The translations under genes were made by a program, and so were the position numbers. DNA of 64,000 bases. Source: Clostridia bacterium. GTDB taxonomy: Bacteria; Bacillota; Clostridia; Oscillospirales; Acutalibacteraceae. The notes beneath the pieces are model-generated. The model was not told where the DNA came from and ran no database searches. It saw only the letters and a program-made list of their open reading frames with translations. Shown piece after piece: positions 27,724-36,837 of this stretch. Within the stretch, counting starts at the first letter, position 1. Each line of letters opens with the position of its first letter. The DNA is taken from the NCBI GenBank assembly GCA_017416765.1, contig JAFQBE010000024.1, forward strand, positions 62,001 through 126,000, written 5' to 3'.

Positions 27724-29961
27724 TCAGTTAACTCTGAAATAATCCAAGGGTTCAACGGTAATTCCACTGACCGTAACGGCTTCATTTGTGTAATTCACAT
27801 ATATTCTTGTTGTAGATTCAAATTCCGTACAGTAAACGCCCTCGCTTACCATATAGTGGTTTGTAATACGCGAAGAACGCAAATCACCCATAGCCTGTGT
27901 AAAGCGCATATAGTTTGAATACATGGTATTGAGCCAATTATCAATGTTAAAAATTGCTGAATATTCCTTGCTGTCAACAAAGCTGTCATTAGTCAGCACA
28001 AAGCTCGGCAGCATACCGTATTCAACACATCGAAGAAACGCAAGAACATTATCATCCGAAGCGTTAACAGGCATACCGCTGTATTCAACAATTCCGTGCA
28101 GAATAATCTGAACAAACGGAACTGCAGTGTAGCCTTCATCGGCATTACGCGAGGTTGAAACGGGAATGCCAGAAATAACATCGGCATTTTTAAGAGAATA
28201 GAAATTGCCCTTTTCTACCATTAAAAGACTTTGTGTTGCAAGAGGCTGCAGCGTCAGACTCACTGTATCCCGCACACTCTGTCTGTCTGCTTTGGTAATA
28301 TAATCTGTATAAAGGTAGCTGCCCGCGTCTGTTACACAAAATCCGGTTGAATCAAGGTTATCGAAATTCTCAAGTACGGAAAGTACGGTTTTTTCAAGTG
28401 AGCCGACACCCATTACATACCGTTTGGAAGGCTCAGAAACAAAACCTGTTGATTTGAATATATTATCATATTCAAAAGAAGCCTTTGAAGAAACAAGGTT
28501 GCCTACTGTAGCTTTACTGCTTGAAGAATCAGACAAAAGCGCTACATCCATGAACAGATTAAAGTTAAGCGTTGCGGCATAGTCATTTAATTCACGCAAA
28601 GCAGATTTACCGCCAAGTATTTTTAGAACATCAGCATTTGCGGCATTTCGTGCCTCAAGTCCGCCTGACATTGCACCCGAATAGCGAAGATAAACATTAT
28701 TAATACCCTTTGATTTTATTCTTGTCAGCAAGTCATGTGCTTCATCAAAGGTAGTAAGTGTTTTGGGTAAAGCGAAAAATCCTTCACGCTTTGCCCTGCC
28801 GATAACATTGACAAATATGGGCATATATTCGCTGTTTTCAACGCTGCCGGTTGAAAGGGTGTAATTTCTTACAAGCTGTTCACGGCAAGCGGCAGCAAGC
28901 CCGGCATAGGTAGCGTCAGAACCGTTCAGGAATCTGAAAGATAAAGAAAGCTCCCCACTGTATGATATTTTGGAATAAATAATTTTTTCGTCATCAAGCT
29001 GTGAAGGTGTAACAGCAAAAGATGCACCTACACGGTTAAAATTGCTGCTGTTATTGAACTTTGCGGCATTTACAGTTGCAATGGCATCACCCTTTTCAAT
29101 AACCGCGGCAAAAGCGGCATCACCCGATTTCATACCATAAGCCGGCACAACAGCACCGCTCTGTGCAGAATCGGTCAAATCGCCGCCGTAAACAGGCAGA
29201 TTAAGCGGTTCAAACGCGGCAGCTGACGCAACATCTATAAGCGCACCGCAGCCGTCGGGAACAAGAATAAAATCGCCCTGTGCAGAAGCAGTATTTGCCC
29301 CGAAATAGTCAAGGAATGAAATATTTACGAGTATATCATTATTATCGCCCAGATTTGTCCAATTAAGGTTGGCATACAGGCAACCGTCCTTTAATTCATA
29401 AATTACTTCTGTTTTGAAAAGGATACCGTCACCTATTGCAGATGCATATGCTTCATCTGCTGCACCGGCACCGATGCCCGATATTTTTTCAGGCGAATCA
29501 GTTATAAAATATACCACCCTGAAACCGTTTTTAATGCTTTCCCAGAATGCGCAGTTAACTGCAACGCTGTTATCCTGAGAATTGAGAAAATAGCGTGTAT
29601 CGTTATGAACAATTTCGAGTGTTACAATTTTAGCTTCATCAGAAATTCCGTTTTCTTCCAAAACAGGAAGTGCTGACCAGATTTTTCCGTTATCGCTTCC
29701 ATCGTTAATACGCACACCGATAGCACTGCTGTTTTCATCAAACAACAAAGTTATCAAACCGGAAGCTGCAATTTCATTGAAAAGCTGCGGTGAAGCGTAA
29801 TGTACATTGAGCTTATCAGACGATATCTGCACAGGCTCAGCATCAGCATCGACCGAAGCCTTGCTGCTGCCTTTACCTGCACAGCCGAAACCGCTCAGAA
29901 GCAGTGTACAAATAATCAGCAGACATAATATTCTGTTTAATATTCTGAATTTATTTTTCAT
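27724..29961 (-). CDS. DUF5696 family lipoprotein
   Basis: A 745-residue exported lipoprotein: signal with lipobox SGFGC (lipidated Cys about residue 27). A beta-rich half follows with the family motif LVPDGCGALIDV, then a barrel-like half (TRIKSKGINNVYLRYSGAMSGG, NFNLFMDVALLS, GFCVTDAGSYLYTDY) resembling a carbohydrate-active fold. DUF5696 proteins of Firmicutes are often encoded near sugar systems. Catalytic acids cannot be assigned with confidence. It follows a kinase-regulator pair, so its expression may be controlled by that system. Confidence 0.78.
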   Translation of the reverse strand: MKNKFRILNRILCLLIICTLLLSGFGCAGKGSSKASVDADAEPVQISSDKLNVHYASPQLFNEIAASGLITLLFDENSSAIGVRINDGSDNGKIWSALPVLEENGISDEAKIVTLEIVHNDTRYFLNSQDNSVAVNCAFWESIKNGFRVVYFITDSPEKISGIGAGAADEAYASAIGDGILFKTEVIYELKDGCLYANLNWTNLGDNNDILVNISFLDYFGANTASAQGDFILVPDGCGALIDVASAAAFEPLNLPVYGGDLTDSAQSGAVVPAYGMKSGDAAFAAVIEKGDAIATVNAAKFNNSSNFNRVGASFAVTPSQLDDEKIIYSKISYSGELSLSFRFLNGSDATYAGLAAACREQLVRNYTLSTGSVENSEYMPIFVNVIGRAKREGFFALPKTLTTFDEAHDLLTRIKSKGINNVYLRYSGAMSGGLEARNAANADVLKILGGKSALRELNDYAATLNFNLFMDVALLSDSSSSKATVGNLVSSKASFEYDNIFKSTGFVSEPSKRYVMGVGSLEKTVLSVLENFDNLDSTGFCVTDAGSYLYTDYITKADRQSVRDTVSLTLQPLATQSLLMVEKGNFYSLKNADVISGIPVSTSRNADEGYTAVPFVQIILHGIVEYSGMPVNASDDNVLAFLRCVEYGMLPSFVLTNDSFVDSKEYSAIFNIDNWLNTMYSNYMRFTQAMGDLRSSRITNHYMVSEGVYCTEFESTTRIYVNYTNEAVTVSGITVEPLDYFRVN

Positions 29962-30000
29962 GTAAATACAAGCCTATCCATATAATTTTGAAATTAAAAA

Positions 30001-30687
30001 TCAAGCTTTGAACCTGTAACCGACACCCCATATAGTTTCGATATACTGTTTATCCTTGGCATGAGTGTCCAGCTTTTCTCTGATACGGTTTACATGAACG
30101 GTAACCGTTGATGTATCACCTACCGAAGCATAGCCCCAGATTTTTTTCAGCAGTTCTTCCTTTGTAAAAACCTTGTTCGGATTTGTAGCTAAAAACCAGA
30201 GCAAATCAAATTCCTTATTCGTCATCTGTATTTCCGTATCACCGACAAATGCACGGCGAGAAGTATTACAGAGTTTAATGCTGCCTACCATTATTTCTTC
30301 GGCTGAATCAGCCTTGGTAAGTTTTTTATATCTGCTTACATGCGAATTTACACGAGCCACAAATTCTTTGAATTTAAAAGGCTTTGTAATATAATCGTTT
30401 CCGCCCATATCAAAGCCGGAAACAATATCGTCATCCTCCTGCTTTGCCGTAACAAACAAAATAGGAATTTCCTTTACTTGTCTTAATTCGCGGCAGATAT
30501 CAAAGCCGTTTTTTCCCGGCAGCATGACATCAAGAATAATCAGTGAATAATCATTTTCAAATGCTTTTGCTATACCGCTGTCACCGTCGTAACAAACATC
30601 CACATCATAGCCGTTTGCGGTGAGATACTCTTTCTCAAGCTCGGCAATAACTTTATCATCTTCTACAATCAATATTCTGTCGTTCAT
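30001..30687 (-). CDS. OmpR-family response regulator
   Basis: A 228-residue receiver plus winged-helix regulator: acidic pocket in ILIVEDD, phosphoacceptor Asp in IILDVMLPG, Lys in YITKPFKFKE, output helix VTVHVNRIREKL, C-terminus GVGYRFKA. Its ATG overlaps the stop of the upstream kinase by 4 bases (ATGA), and the GAGGTGG site lies inside the kinase gene. Confidence 0.94.
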   Translation of the reverse strand: MNDRILIVEDDKVIAELEKEYLTANGYDVDVCYDGDSGIAKAFENDYSLIILDVMLPGKNGFDICRELRQVKEIPILFVTAKQEDDDIVSGFDMGGNDYITKPFKFKEFVARVNSHVSRYKKLTKADSAEEIMVGSIKLCNTSRRAFVGDTEIQMTNKEFDLLWFLATNPNKVFTKEELLKKIWGYASVGDTSTVTVHVNRIREKLDTHAKDKQYIETIWGVGYRFKA

Positions 30688-31805
30688 TTTTCCACCTCAA
30701 ACCAATCTACGGGAATTTCATCAACCAACGGAATAGAAACATAAACTGTAAGACCGTTTCCGTTATTCTCTGCCCACATTTCAGAATTATTTGCTTTCAT
30801 AATCTGATAAGATACATATAAACCTATACCGTTGCCGATATCGGGGTTATGCCTTGCCTTATCCCCCCTGTAGAACAGTTCAAAAATCTTTTCTTCTGTT
30901 CCTGATTCAATACCCGTTCCGTTATCAGCAAGCGAAAAAAGAAGATGACCGGGCTCGCCATCTTCAATTGTCATAAGAATTTCACAGGGAACATCAAATT
31001 TTTTATATTTGATTGAATTATTAATCAGATTCATCAGCACGCGTTTACAGCTTTTTACATCAAGCATACAAACAGGAGCGTTTTTGCATTTATTTACAAA
31101 GTTTATCGTTACTCCCCTTGCAGCAAGTTCAAGCTGCAGACCATTAAGATAATATCCTATAACATAGCTAAGATCAATTGGAATAAGGTTGCTGTGAATA
31201 TCTGTTCGGTCATATTTTTCAATTTCCGCAAGATTTTTGAGCATGATATTTATATCTTCAGTATTCTGCATTATCATTTCGGCAAACTTGCAAATATCCT
31301 CCTGTGTGGTTACCATACCGTCGCATATCATAGATGCACAACCGTTTATTCTTGTAACGGGTGTTGCTATATCATGCATCAGACCGCTTACATAAGTTTT
31401 TCTTTCCTCACGCTTTTCCTGCTGAAGTGTATTGAAAGTATCAAGGTCACGCCTTATAGATTCAAGAGCTTTATAAATATCCTCCATACCCTCGACATCA
31501 TTATTCTCAATCGGTGTAGCAATATCGCCGCTGGTGAGCTTATCAAGCTCTTCCTTGAGCAATTCAACGGGCTGAATAACCTTTGTACGAAGACGGCGGC
31601 AATAAATAAAGAACATTATGAGAACAAAAATTATTATTGCGGTGTTAATTGTAAGGATAATATAAACACTGTTTGAAAAAGCAAGCTCATATTTACTGTC
31701 GATAGCAAGAAAAATTATTACGAAGCTCAGGTTAATCAGGCAAATTGCCGTTGTAAGACCAACGGAAATATTCAAAGAGTTACTGTAACGCAGTTTCTTT
31801 TTCAT
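30684..31805 (-). CDS. membrane sensor histidine kinase
   Basis: A 373-residue kinase with two membrane helices (about 15-35 and 48-68) and almost no extracellular loop (about 12 residues), so it probably senses within the membrane or through a partner. A HAMP-like linker is followed by an atypical phosphoacceptor block, GLMHDIATPVTRING, with the His at residue 144. The ATPase domain (LINNSIKYK, DNGTGIE, GIGLYVS) is intact. It is co-transcribed with its regulator and a DUF5696 lipoprotein, and is divergent from the CmpB-like gene. Confidence 0.92.
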   Translation of the reverse strand: MKKKLRYSNSLNISVGLTTAICLINLSFVIIFLAIDSKYELAFSNSVYIILTINTAIIIFVLIMFFIYCRRLRTKVIQPVELLKEELDKLTSGDIATPIENNDVEGMEDIYKALESIRRDLDTFNTLQQEKREERKTYVSGLMHDIATPVTRINGCASMICDGMVTTQEDICKFAEMIMQNTEDINIMLKNLAEIEKYDRTDIHSNLIPIDLSYVIGYYLNGLQLELAARGVTINFVNKCKNAPVCMLDVKSCKRVLMNLINNSIKYKKFDVPCEILMTIEDGEPGHLLFSLADNGTGIESGTEEKIFELFYRGDKARHNPDIGNGIGLYVSYQIMKANNSEMWAENNGNGLTVYVSIPLVDEIPVDWFEVEK

Positions 31806-31880
31806 AATTAATCATCCTTAAAGAACTACCCGTATGAATAGATTTGCTTAAATATGTACAAAATACAACGGGTGATTTTT

Positions 31881-32309
31881 TTGAAAAAGTTTAAAGAGTA
31901 TTCATTTATTTACTGCCTTGGCGGAGTAATATACAGCGCAATTGAAGTTGCCTTCCGAGGATTCACGCACTGGACCATGGCATTGACCGGCGGACTTGCA
32001 TATTTACTGATTTATATTTCAAGCTTTAAAATAAAATCAAGAAGTATGTTTCTGCGTTGTCTTACAGGCAGTGCCATTATTACCGCGCTTGAATTCATTG
32101 TAGGCTGTATTGTAAACCGGAGATTCGGGCTTGCGGTATGGGATTATTCAGCAAGACCCGGACACATACTCGGACAAATTTGCCCGCTTTTTTCAATGAT
32201 ATGGTTTTTGCTAAGCTTCCCCGCAACCTTGCTTTCATTCTTTCTGAAAAAGCGGCTATTTACACCTGGCAGCAGTAAAAGCAAGCTGGCTCAGCTGTTT
32301 TTGAAATAA
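31881..32309 (+). CDS. ABC_trans_CmpB-type putative permease
   Basis: A ~142-residue membrane protein with four helices. Family hallmarks are GGVIYSAIEVAFRGFTHW, LEFIVGCIVN and VWDYSARPGHILGQICP. Pfam calls the family a putative ABC transporter permease, but no ATPase gene is nearby and function is unproven. I prefer the TTG at 31881, about seven bases after GGGTG; ATG 31854 would add nine residues. Its 3' end overlaps the convergent amidase gene by 19 bases. Confidence 0.78.
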   Translation: MKKFKEYSFIYCLGGVIYSAIEVAFRGFTHWTMALTGGLAYLLIYISSFKIKSRSMFLRCLTGSAIITALEFIVGCIVNRRFGLAVWDYSARPGHILGQICPLFSMIWFLLSFPATLLSFFLKKRLFTPGSSKSKLAQLFLK

Positions 32310-35185
32310 TCAACTATACCGTTAACAGCACCCTGTGCCAACGCATCCTGGTTAGAATCAACAGTAAGTGCTTTACACTCCACAACATTGCTTACAAAGC
32401 CGAATTCTATAAGCACCGCAGGACATTCTTCGACGCGGGTTACACGGAAAGCCATAACATTTGTACCTTTGTCAACCCTCGCAGCCATTGTGCTGTTTGA
32501 TGCATAAACTGTTTTCTTATAAGCATTTACTATACCTGCACCGATATATTTTGCAAGCGGATAGGCATAGCTTTTGTAGTAATATGCCGTAGTACCCGAA
32601 GGTGATGAGCTTTCGGATGAATCGCAATGCACAGCCACAAAAATATCGGGATTGGCATTACGGCATTTTACAACGCGTTCATCAAGGCTGATTGTCTGAC
32701 CCGATGAAGTTCTTGTCATAATAACCGTAGCGCCGAGTGCTTCAAGCTTAGCCTTCATTTTATTGGCAATTGAAAGGTTAATTGTAGCCTCATGTACATT
32801 TGATGAACCCACAACAACAGCACCTATAGCACCGGGGTCCGAACCGCCGTGACCTGCATCAAGCATTACTACCTTGCCGCTGATTGCCGTTGAGTTGCGT
32901 TCTTTGATTGATAAAGTCAGAGTTCCGTCGCTGTTGTAAAAATACTTAATACCGTAAAAACAGCCTTTGTTTTTAAGGAACAGACGAAGTGTTTTTGTGC
33001 CATCGCTGCCGTCAATCCATGTTGCACGGCTGATAACATTACTGCTGAACTGCGTTGCGGTATCAACCGTATTGGTATAATAAAAAACTATATCGACATA
33101 TTCAGCGGTAAGACTCTTTACGCTGTACGGTCTGCCCTGGGTCTGTGTATAGTAGCTCTGCGGGTTTTCACGCACATTAAACGGAACACGCCATTTCAAA
33201 GTAAGGGTAATATCGGTTGAATCCGTGGTCTTTCTGACACCTACAGTTCTGATTTCATTTGCAGGCATATTATATCCGCTGTCGATATACTTCACCTGCT
33301 TCTGGTATACTCTTCTGCCTGAGCGAAGTACATAGTAATTAATACCGCTGTAGGAAACTGTACTCTTGATATAATCAACTGTTCCTCTCGGAAGCGGAGT
33401 ATAGTAGGGATAAGAAATATCACTTGTAGTGGTGGCAGGCAGTGTTTCAGCATAGTCGCAATTGACTATTACCATTTTGGATTTGCCGCTGACACCGTTA
33501 TATTTATCGGGAGTAAGCTGTTCAAAAAGTTCTACCTTGCCCGGCTGAGTAGCTTCCTGCGTTGTGGTAGTTGCAGGTGCATCGGTAGAAGAAGTGACCG
33601 AGCTTTCTCCGCTTTCGGAGGAGCTATCCCCTTCCGAAGTATCCTGTGATGTTATTTCATTTATCTGCTGTGTTGTTTCGGTTACGGTAACCGTTGTCTG
33701 CGTCTGAATAACGGTCGGCTGTTCAATTTCTTCCGCATTTACCGAAACACTTGCACCGCTGACAGTCTGTGTCTGACCTGCATAGCTTGCAGTAACCTGA
33801 ATTTTGCCGAGGTTCTGAACCGTGCTTTTGGATTCGGGCAGCAGATAGGAACCTATAAAATACGAATAATCCGATGCCGCGTCAACTACCTGTTCTTCGC
33901 CGTATGAATCGGAGCGAACCATAGGTACGCTTGTCCCGTTAATTACAGCGGTGACGGTTGCTGTTTTGAGCGCAAATGCGCTTATATCAAGGCTTGCTCC
34001 TCCGGGGGCATTCATAGTACCTTTAGGCTGAACTGATTTTATAAGAACAGGTTTATATGTAACCTCATACTTTATTATTTTACCCTTATGCTCAAAAGTA
34101 AAGGTATTCTTACCGGGATTAAGTCCTGCGTCAAAGGCAAAATAGCCGTCATCAATCATTTCAACAGGCTCACCGTTAAAGGTAAGCTTCTGCGTAATAT
34201 CGCCCGTACCGACAAACGAAACCTTTGATTCACTTGTTTCAAAAACTGTTTTTGAAGGCTTTGAGAAAATAAGCTCTTTAAAGAAATCCTTCATAATACC
34301 GGTGGACATATATTCAGTTATTGCATCGGTAACGGAATTTTCGTTCTTTTCAAGAACTGCATACCGGTAAAAGCCGAAGCCATCGGAAGCAAGCTGCGAT
34401 ACGGCCTGAAGCTGAACGAGAATTTCATCAGGCTTTTCATAACCTTTTGCATTACCTACAAGCTCAACATGCATGCCGAAAACGGTCTGTGCAGTTGTAC
34501 CGTCAATATAATTATTCAAATAAGCTGTTAAATCGCCCTTAATTTCAGAGCTTGATTTAATTATATCGACATATTTATAATCAAATATTCCTGCATTACA
34601 TACAGAGCTGTATTCATCGGCCGCAACAGAATAGATACCAAGATAAACCTTATCGGAAGCCTTACGCACAGCCTTTGCCGCAACCTGATTTTCGCGCTCG
34701 GAAAGTGAACTGTCAAAATCAATAAGAACTGACTCAATTCCGGAATCAACAAGCTGCTTTACACTCTGTTCATCGGCAAGACCGCCTGCAAGAATATCTG
34801 CCGCGGAAATTTTAGCAACAGTATATAAGCCTGTGTTTTTAGCCGCCGTTACTGCAGCGGGAAGCATATCAAACTCAAAGCCACTGAAAACAACGGACCT
34901 GAAGCCCCATGTATAAATTTTCTGTAAGGCAGGCACAATTTCTTCAGCCTTTGTAAAATCTGTACCATATTCAAGCCATACTGCGCTTAAACCCTGCGAC
35001 GGGCCGCTGACCGAAATCGGCTGCTCATATACAACCTCAGTTTGCTCGGTTGTGCTTTCTTCTTCGTTAAACAGCGTATTAATATTTTCGCCGAACAAAA
35101 GATATACAGCAAGTGCGATAACACCAAGGCACATAACAAGTATACACGCCGCCATGCCTATCTTTCTGCGTTTTTCGTTTTCCAT
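32291..35185 (-). CDS. large N-acetylmuramoyl-L-alanine amidase (amidase_3) with barrel-like N-domain
   Basis: A 964-residue membrane-anchored exoprotein. A membrane helix lies at about residues 11-32. Then comes a ~270-residue region resembling a TIM-barrel glycoside-hydrolase-like fold (WLEYGTDFTKAEEIVP, SVVFSGFEFD, SVLIDFDSSL), beta-rich linkers, and a Ser/Thr/Glu-rich spacer (~480-545). The C-terminal zinc amidase spans ~770-964 (VVMLDAGHGGSDPGAIG, DIFVAVHCDSS, and VLIEFGFVSN carrying the catalytic Glu). It cleaves the bond between MurNAc and L-Ala. ATG 35185 has GGGTG at eight bases. Confidence 0.88.
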   Translation of the reverse strand: MENEKRRKIGMAACILVMCLGVIALAVYLLFGENINTLFNEEESTTEQTEVVYEQPISVSGPSQGLSAVWLEYGTDFTKAEEIVPALQKIYTWGFRSVVFSGFEFDMLPAAVTAAKNTGLYTVAKISAADILAGGLADEQSVKQLVDSGIESVLIDFDSSLSERENQVAAKAVRKASDKVYLGIYSVAADEYSSVCNAGIFDYKYVDIIKSSSEIKGDLTAYLNNYIDGTTAQTVFGMHVELVGNAKGYEKPDEILVQLQAVSQLASDGFGFYRYAVLEKNENSVTDAITEYMSTGIMKDFFKELIFSKPSKTVFETSESKVSFVGTGDITQKLTFNGEPVEMIDDGYFAFDAGLNPGKNTFTFEHKGKIIKYEVTYKPVLIKSVQPKGTMNAPGGASLDISAFALKTATVTAVINGTSVPMVRSDSYGEEQVVDAASDYSYFIGSYLLPESKSTVQNLGKIQVTASYAGQTQTVSGASVSVNAEEIEQPTVIQTQTTVTVTETTQQINEITSQDTSEGDSSSESGESSVTSSTDAPATTTTQEATQPGKVELFEQLTPDKYNGVSGKSKMVIVNCDYAETLPATTTSDISYPYYTPLPRGTVDYIKSTVSYSGINYYVLRSGRRVYQKQVKYIDSGYNMPANEIRTVGVRKTTDSTDITLTLKWRVPFNVRENPQSYYTQTQGRPYSVKSLTAEYVDIVFYYTNTVDTATQFSSNVISRATWIDGSDGTKTLRLFLKNKGCFYGIKYFYNSDGTLTLSIKERNSTAISGKVVMLDAGHGGSDPGAIGAVVVGSSNVHEATINLSIANKMKAKLEALGATVIMTRTSSGQTISLDERVVKCRNANPDIFVAVHCDSSESSSPSGTTAYYYKSYAYPLAKYIGAGIVNAYKKTVYASNSTMAARVDKGTNVMAFRVTRVEECPAVLIEFGFVSNVVECKALTVDSNQDALAQGAVNGIVDYFKNS

Positions 35186-35256
35186 TTCCTTTACACCCTG
35201 ATTCAAAAATTAAAATGCAAATATCCCCTTTTAAAAATATTCACATTATTAGAAGA

Positions 35257-35285
35257 ATTATAGCATAAAGCTGAACATAAGACAA
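35257..35285 (-). promoter_or_regulatory. sigma-A-type promoter of the amidase gene
   Basis: On the minus strand TTGTCT (35285-35280), a 17-base spacer and TATAAT (35262-35257) lie 72 bases upstream of the amidase start. Confidence 0.7.
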
Positions 35286-35323
35286 GATTTTATAAAAATA
35301 AAGATTAATATTAAAAGTTAAAA

Positions 35324-36433
35324 TTAAGTAAGGTAGGAATATGAAAAAAGCGAATATCCTGACCAGACTGAATCTGCGCTGACACATTCAATCTGTCTTT
35401 TTATTACATCGGGGTTATCAATCCACTCATTTTTACCGCTGCCCGCAGCAGAATCGGGTTGACTTATTTTATATGCGGCAAGTCCGCATATAAGACGGAT
35501 ATGTGAACCTTCAGCCAGTTTTTCCCATTCTTTTTTAACCTTTTCAAAGGGCTTTTTTTCATGCTCAAAACCAAAATAAATCTGCGGAATTATCCAGTCG
35601 GCATAGCCTCCCCTTTCACACCACAAAGCAATATCGGCATAATAAGAAAACTTGTTTTTAGTTATATCTGCCGCAGGACTTATGCTGAAAATTTTATCTT
35701 CTCCAAAACTGTGTACAAGTGTATACATAGCCGAAACCAATGAATTCACATTACTTATGCGCCAATCGGAAAGGCTCATTTTACCGCCGTTATTGCGGTA
35801 TGCTTTATATTCCGCACTATCGAAACCTTTATATTTTACGGGATAAAAATAATCGTCAATATGAATTCCGTCAACATTATAGTTTTCAAGTATTTCGCGC
35901 ACACCGTCAAGCACAATTTTCTGGCTTTCAATGTTTGCAGGCTGTAAATATACACCCTCATCACACGAAACTGCAGTATCTGAAAATCTGTCATCCGGTG
36001 TAAATTCAGGTTTATAAGATATTCTGTACGGGTTAATCCATGCATGAAGCGCAATGTTGTTTTCATGCGCTGAATTTACAAAAATTTCAAGCGGGTCATA
36101 CTCAGGCGGTTTCCCTTTTTTATCAAGTGCGTACTGCGACCATGGAAAATTTCCCGAAGGATACAGCGCATCACAAAATGGGCGCACCTGCAAAAAAACC
36201 GTATTTATACCGTTGGACAGACATTTTTCAAATATTTCATCAACCTTTACCTTGAATTTCTGTTCATCACCTTGTGAAAACAAGGGCTGTAATTCATAAC
36301 AGCTTATCCAGACGGCAAAAATCTTATCTTCTTCGGGTTTAGGTATTTCAACAATATCGTTTTTTGCAGTTTTTCCGCAAGAAGTAAATAAAAGCGATAT
36401 GCAAAGCATTAAAACTAAAACTGTTCTTTTCAT
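35324..36433 (-). CDS. GHL10/COG1649-type glycoside-hydrolase-like lipoprotein
   Basis: A 369-residue lipoprotein: signal with lipobox LFTSC. The GHL10 barrel family motifs are present (AVWISCYELQP, FLQVRPFCDALYPS, LHAWINPYRIS, VDGIHIDDYFYP, DIALWCERGGYADWIIPQIYFG). Relatives (YngK type) are thought to act on peptidoglycan or other glycans. I chose ATG 36433, four bases after GGGAG. It is divergent from the DUF1294 gene. Confidence 0.88.
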   Translation of the reverse strand: MKRTVLVLMLCISLLFTSCGKTAKNDIVEIPKPEEDKIFAVWISCYELQPLFSQGDEQKFKVKVDEIFEKCLSNGINTVFLQVRPFCDALYPSGNFPWSQYALDKKGKPPEYDPLEIFVNSAHENNIALHAWINPYRISYKPEFTPDDRFSDTAVSCDEGVYLQPANIESQKIVLDGVREILENYNVDGIHIDDYFYPVKYKGFDSAEYKAYRNNGGKMSLSDWRISNVNSLVSAMYTLVHSFGEDKIFSISPAADITKNKFSYYADIALWCERGGYADWIIPQIYFGFEHEKKPFEKVKKEWEKLAEGSHIRLICGLAAYKISQPDSAAGSGKNEWIDNPDVIKRQIECVSADSVWSGYSLFSYSYLT

Positions 36434-36488
36434 TTTTCTCCCTTTACACCGTCGAGAAAATGTATTAAAATCTTCTCGGGTGAATAAA

Positions 36489-36773
36489 ATGATTGAATTC
36501 AAAATTATATTACTTTATTTTATTATTCTTGCTGTTATCAGCACAATAGTTACCGTTTACGACAAGAGTGCCGCAAAGCTCAACAAACGGCGAATATCTG
36601 AAAAAGCACTTTTTATCGTTGCCGCCATAGGCGGTGCATTACCAATGTTTATAACCATGAAAACAATAAGACACAAAACCAGACATAAAAGGTTTATGCT
36701 TGGTCTGCCCGTAATTATTCTTATTCATGCGGTATCAGCAGCACTTTACATTACATATTCATTAAATCATTAA
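36489..36773 (+). CDS. DUF1294 small membrane protein
   Basis: A 94-residue protein with three membrane helices and the DUF1294 motif YDKSAAKLNKRRISEKAL, followed by GGALPMF and IRHKTRHKRF. The family is common and of unknown function. The ATG has a GGGTG site at six bases. The gene faces a minus-strand gene across a terminator. Confidence 0.88.
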   Translation: MIEFKIILLYFIILAVISTIVTVYDKSAAKLNKRRISEKALFIVAAIGGALPMFITMKTIRHKTRHKRFMLGLPVIILIHAVSAALYITYSLNH

Positions 36774-36790
36774 TTTAATAATAAACAACA

Positions 36791-36832
36791 AAACGGCGAA
36801 AAGCAAGTTAATGTAATGCTTTACGCCGTTTA
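36791..36832. terminator. bidirectional terminator
   Basis: A hairpin with arms AAACGGCG..AAAGCA and their near-complement, followed by T-rich sequence in both directions, separates the convergent DUF1294 and exonuclease genes. Confidence 0.8.
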
Positions 36833-36837
36833 AATTT

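Noticed and set aside
30001..31805. VanRS-type resistance two-component system
   Set aside because: No ligase or dipeptidase genes are nearby; the neighbour is a DUF5696 lipoprotein.
31854..32309. CmpB-like protein as part of an ABC transporter here
   Set aside because: No ATP-binding cassette gene is present in the window, so the family label alone does not support it.
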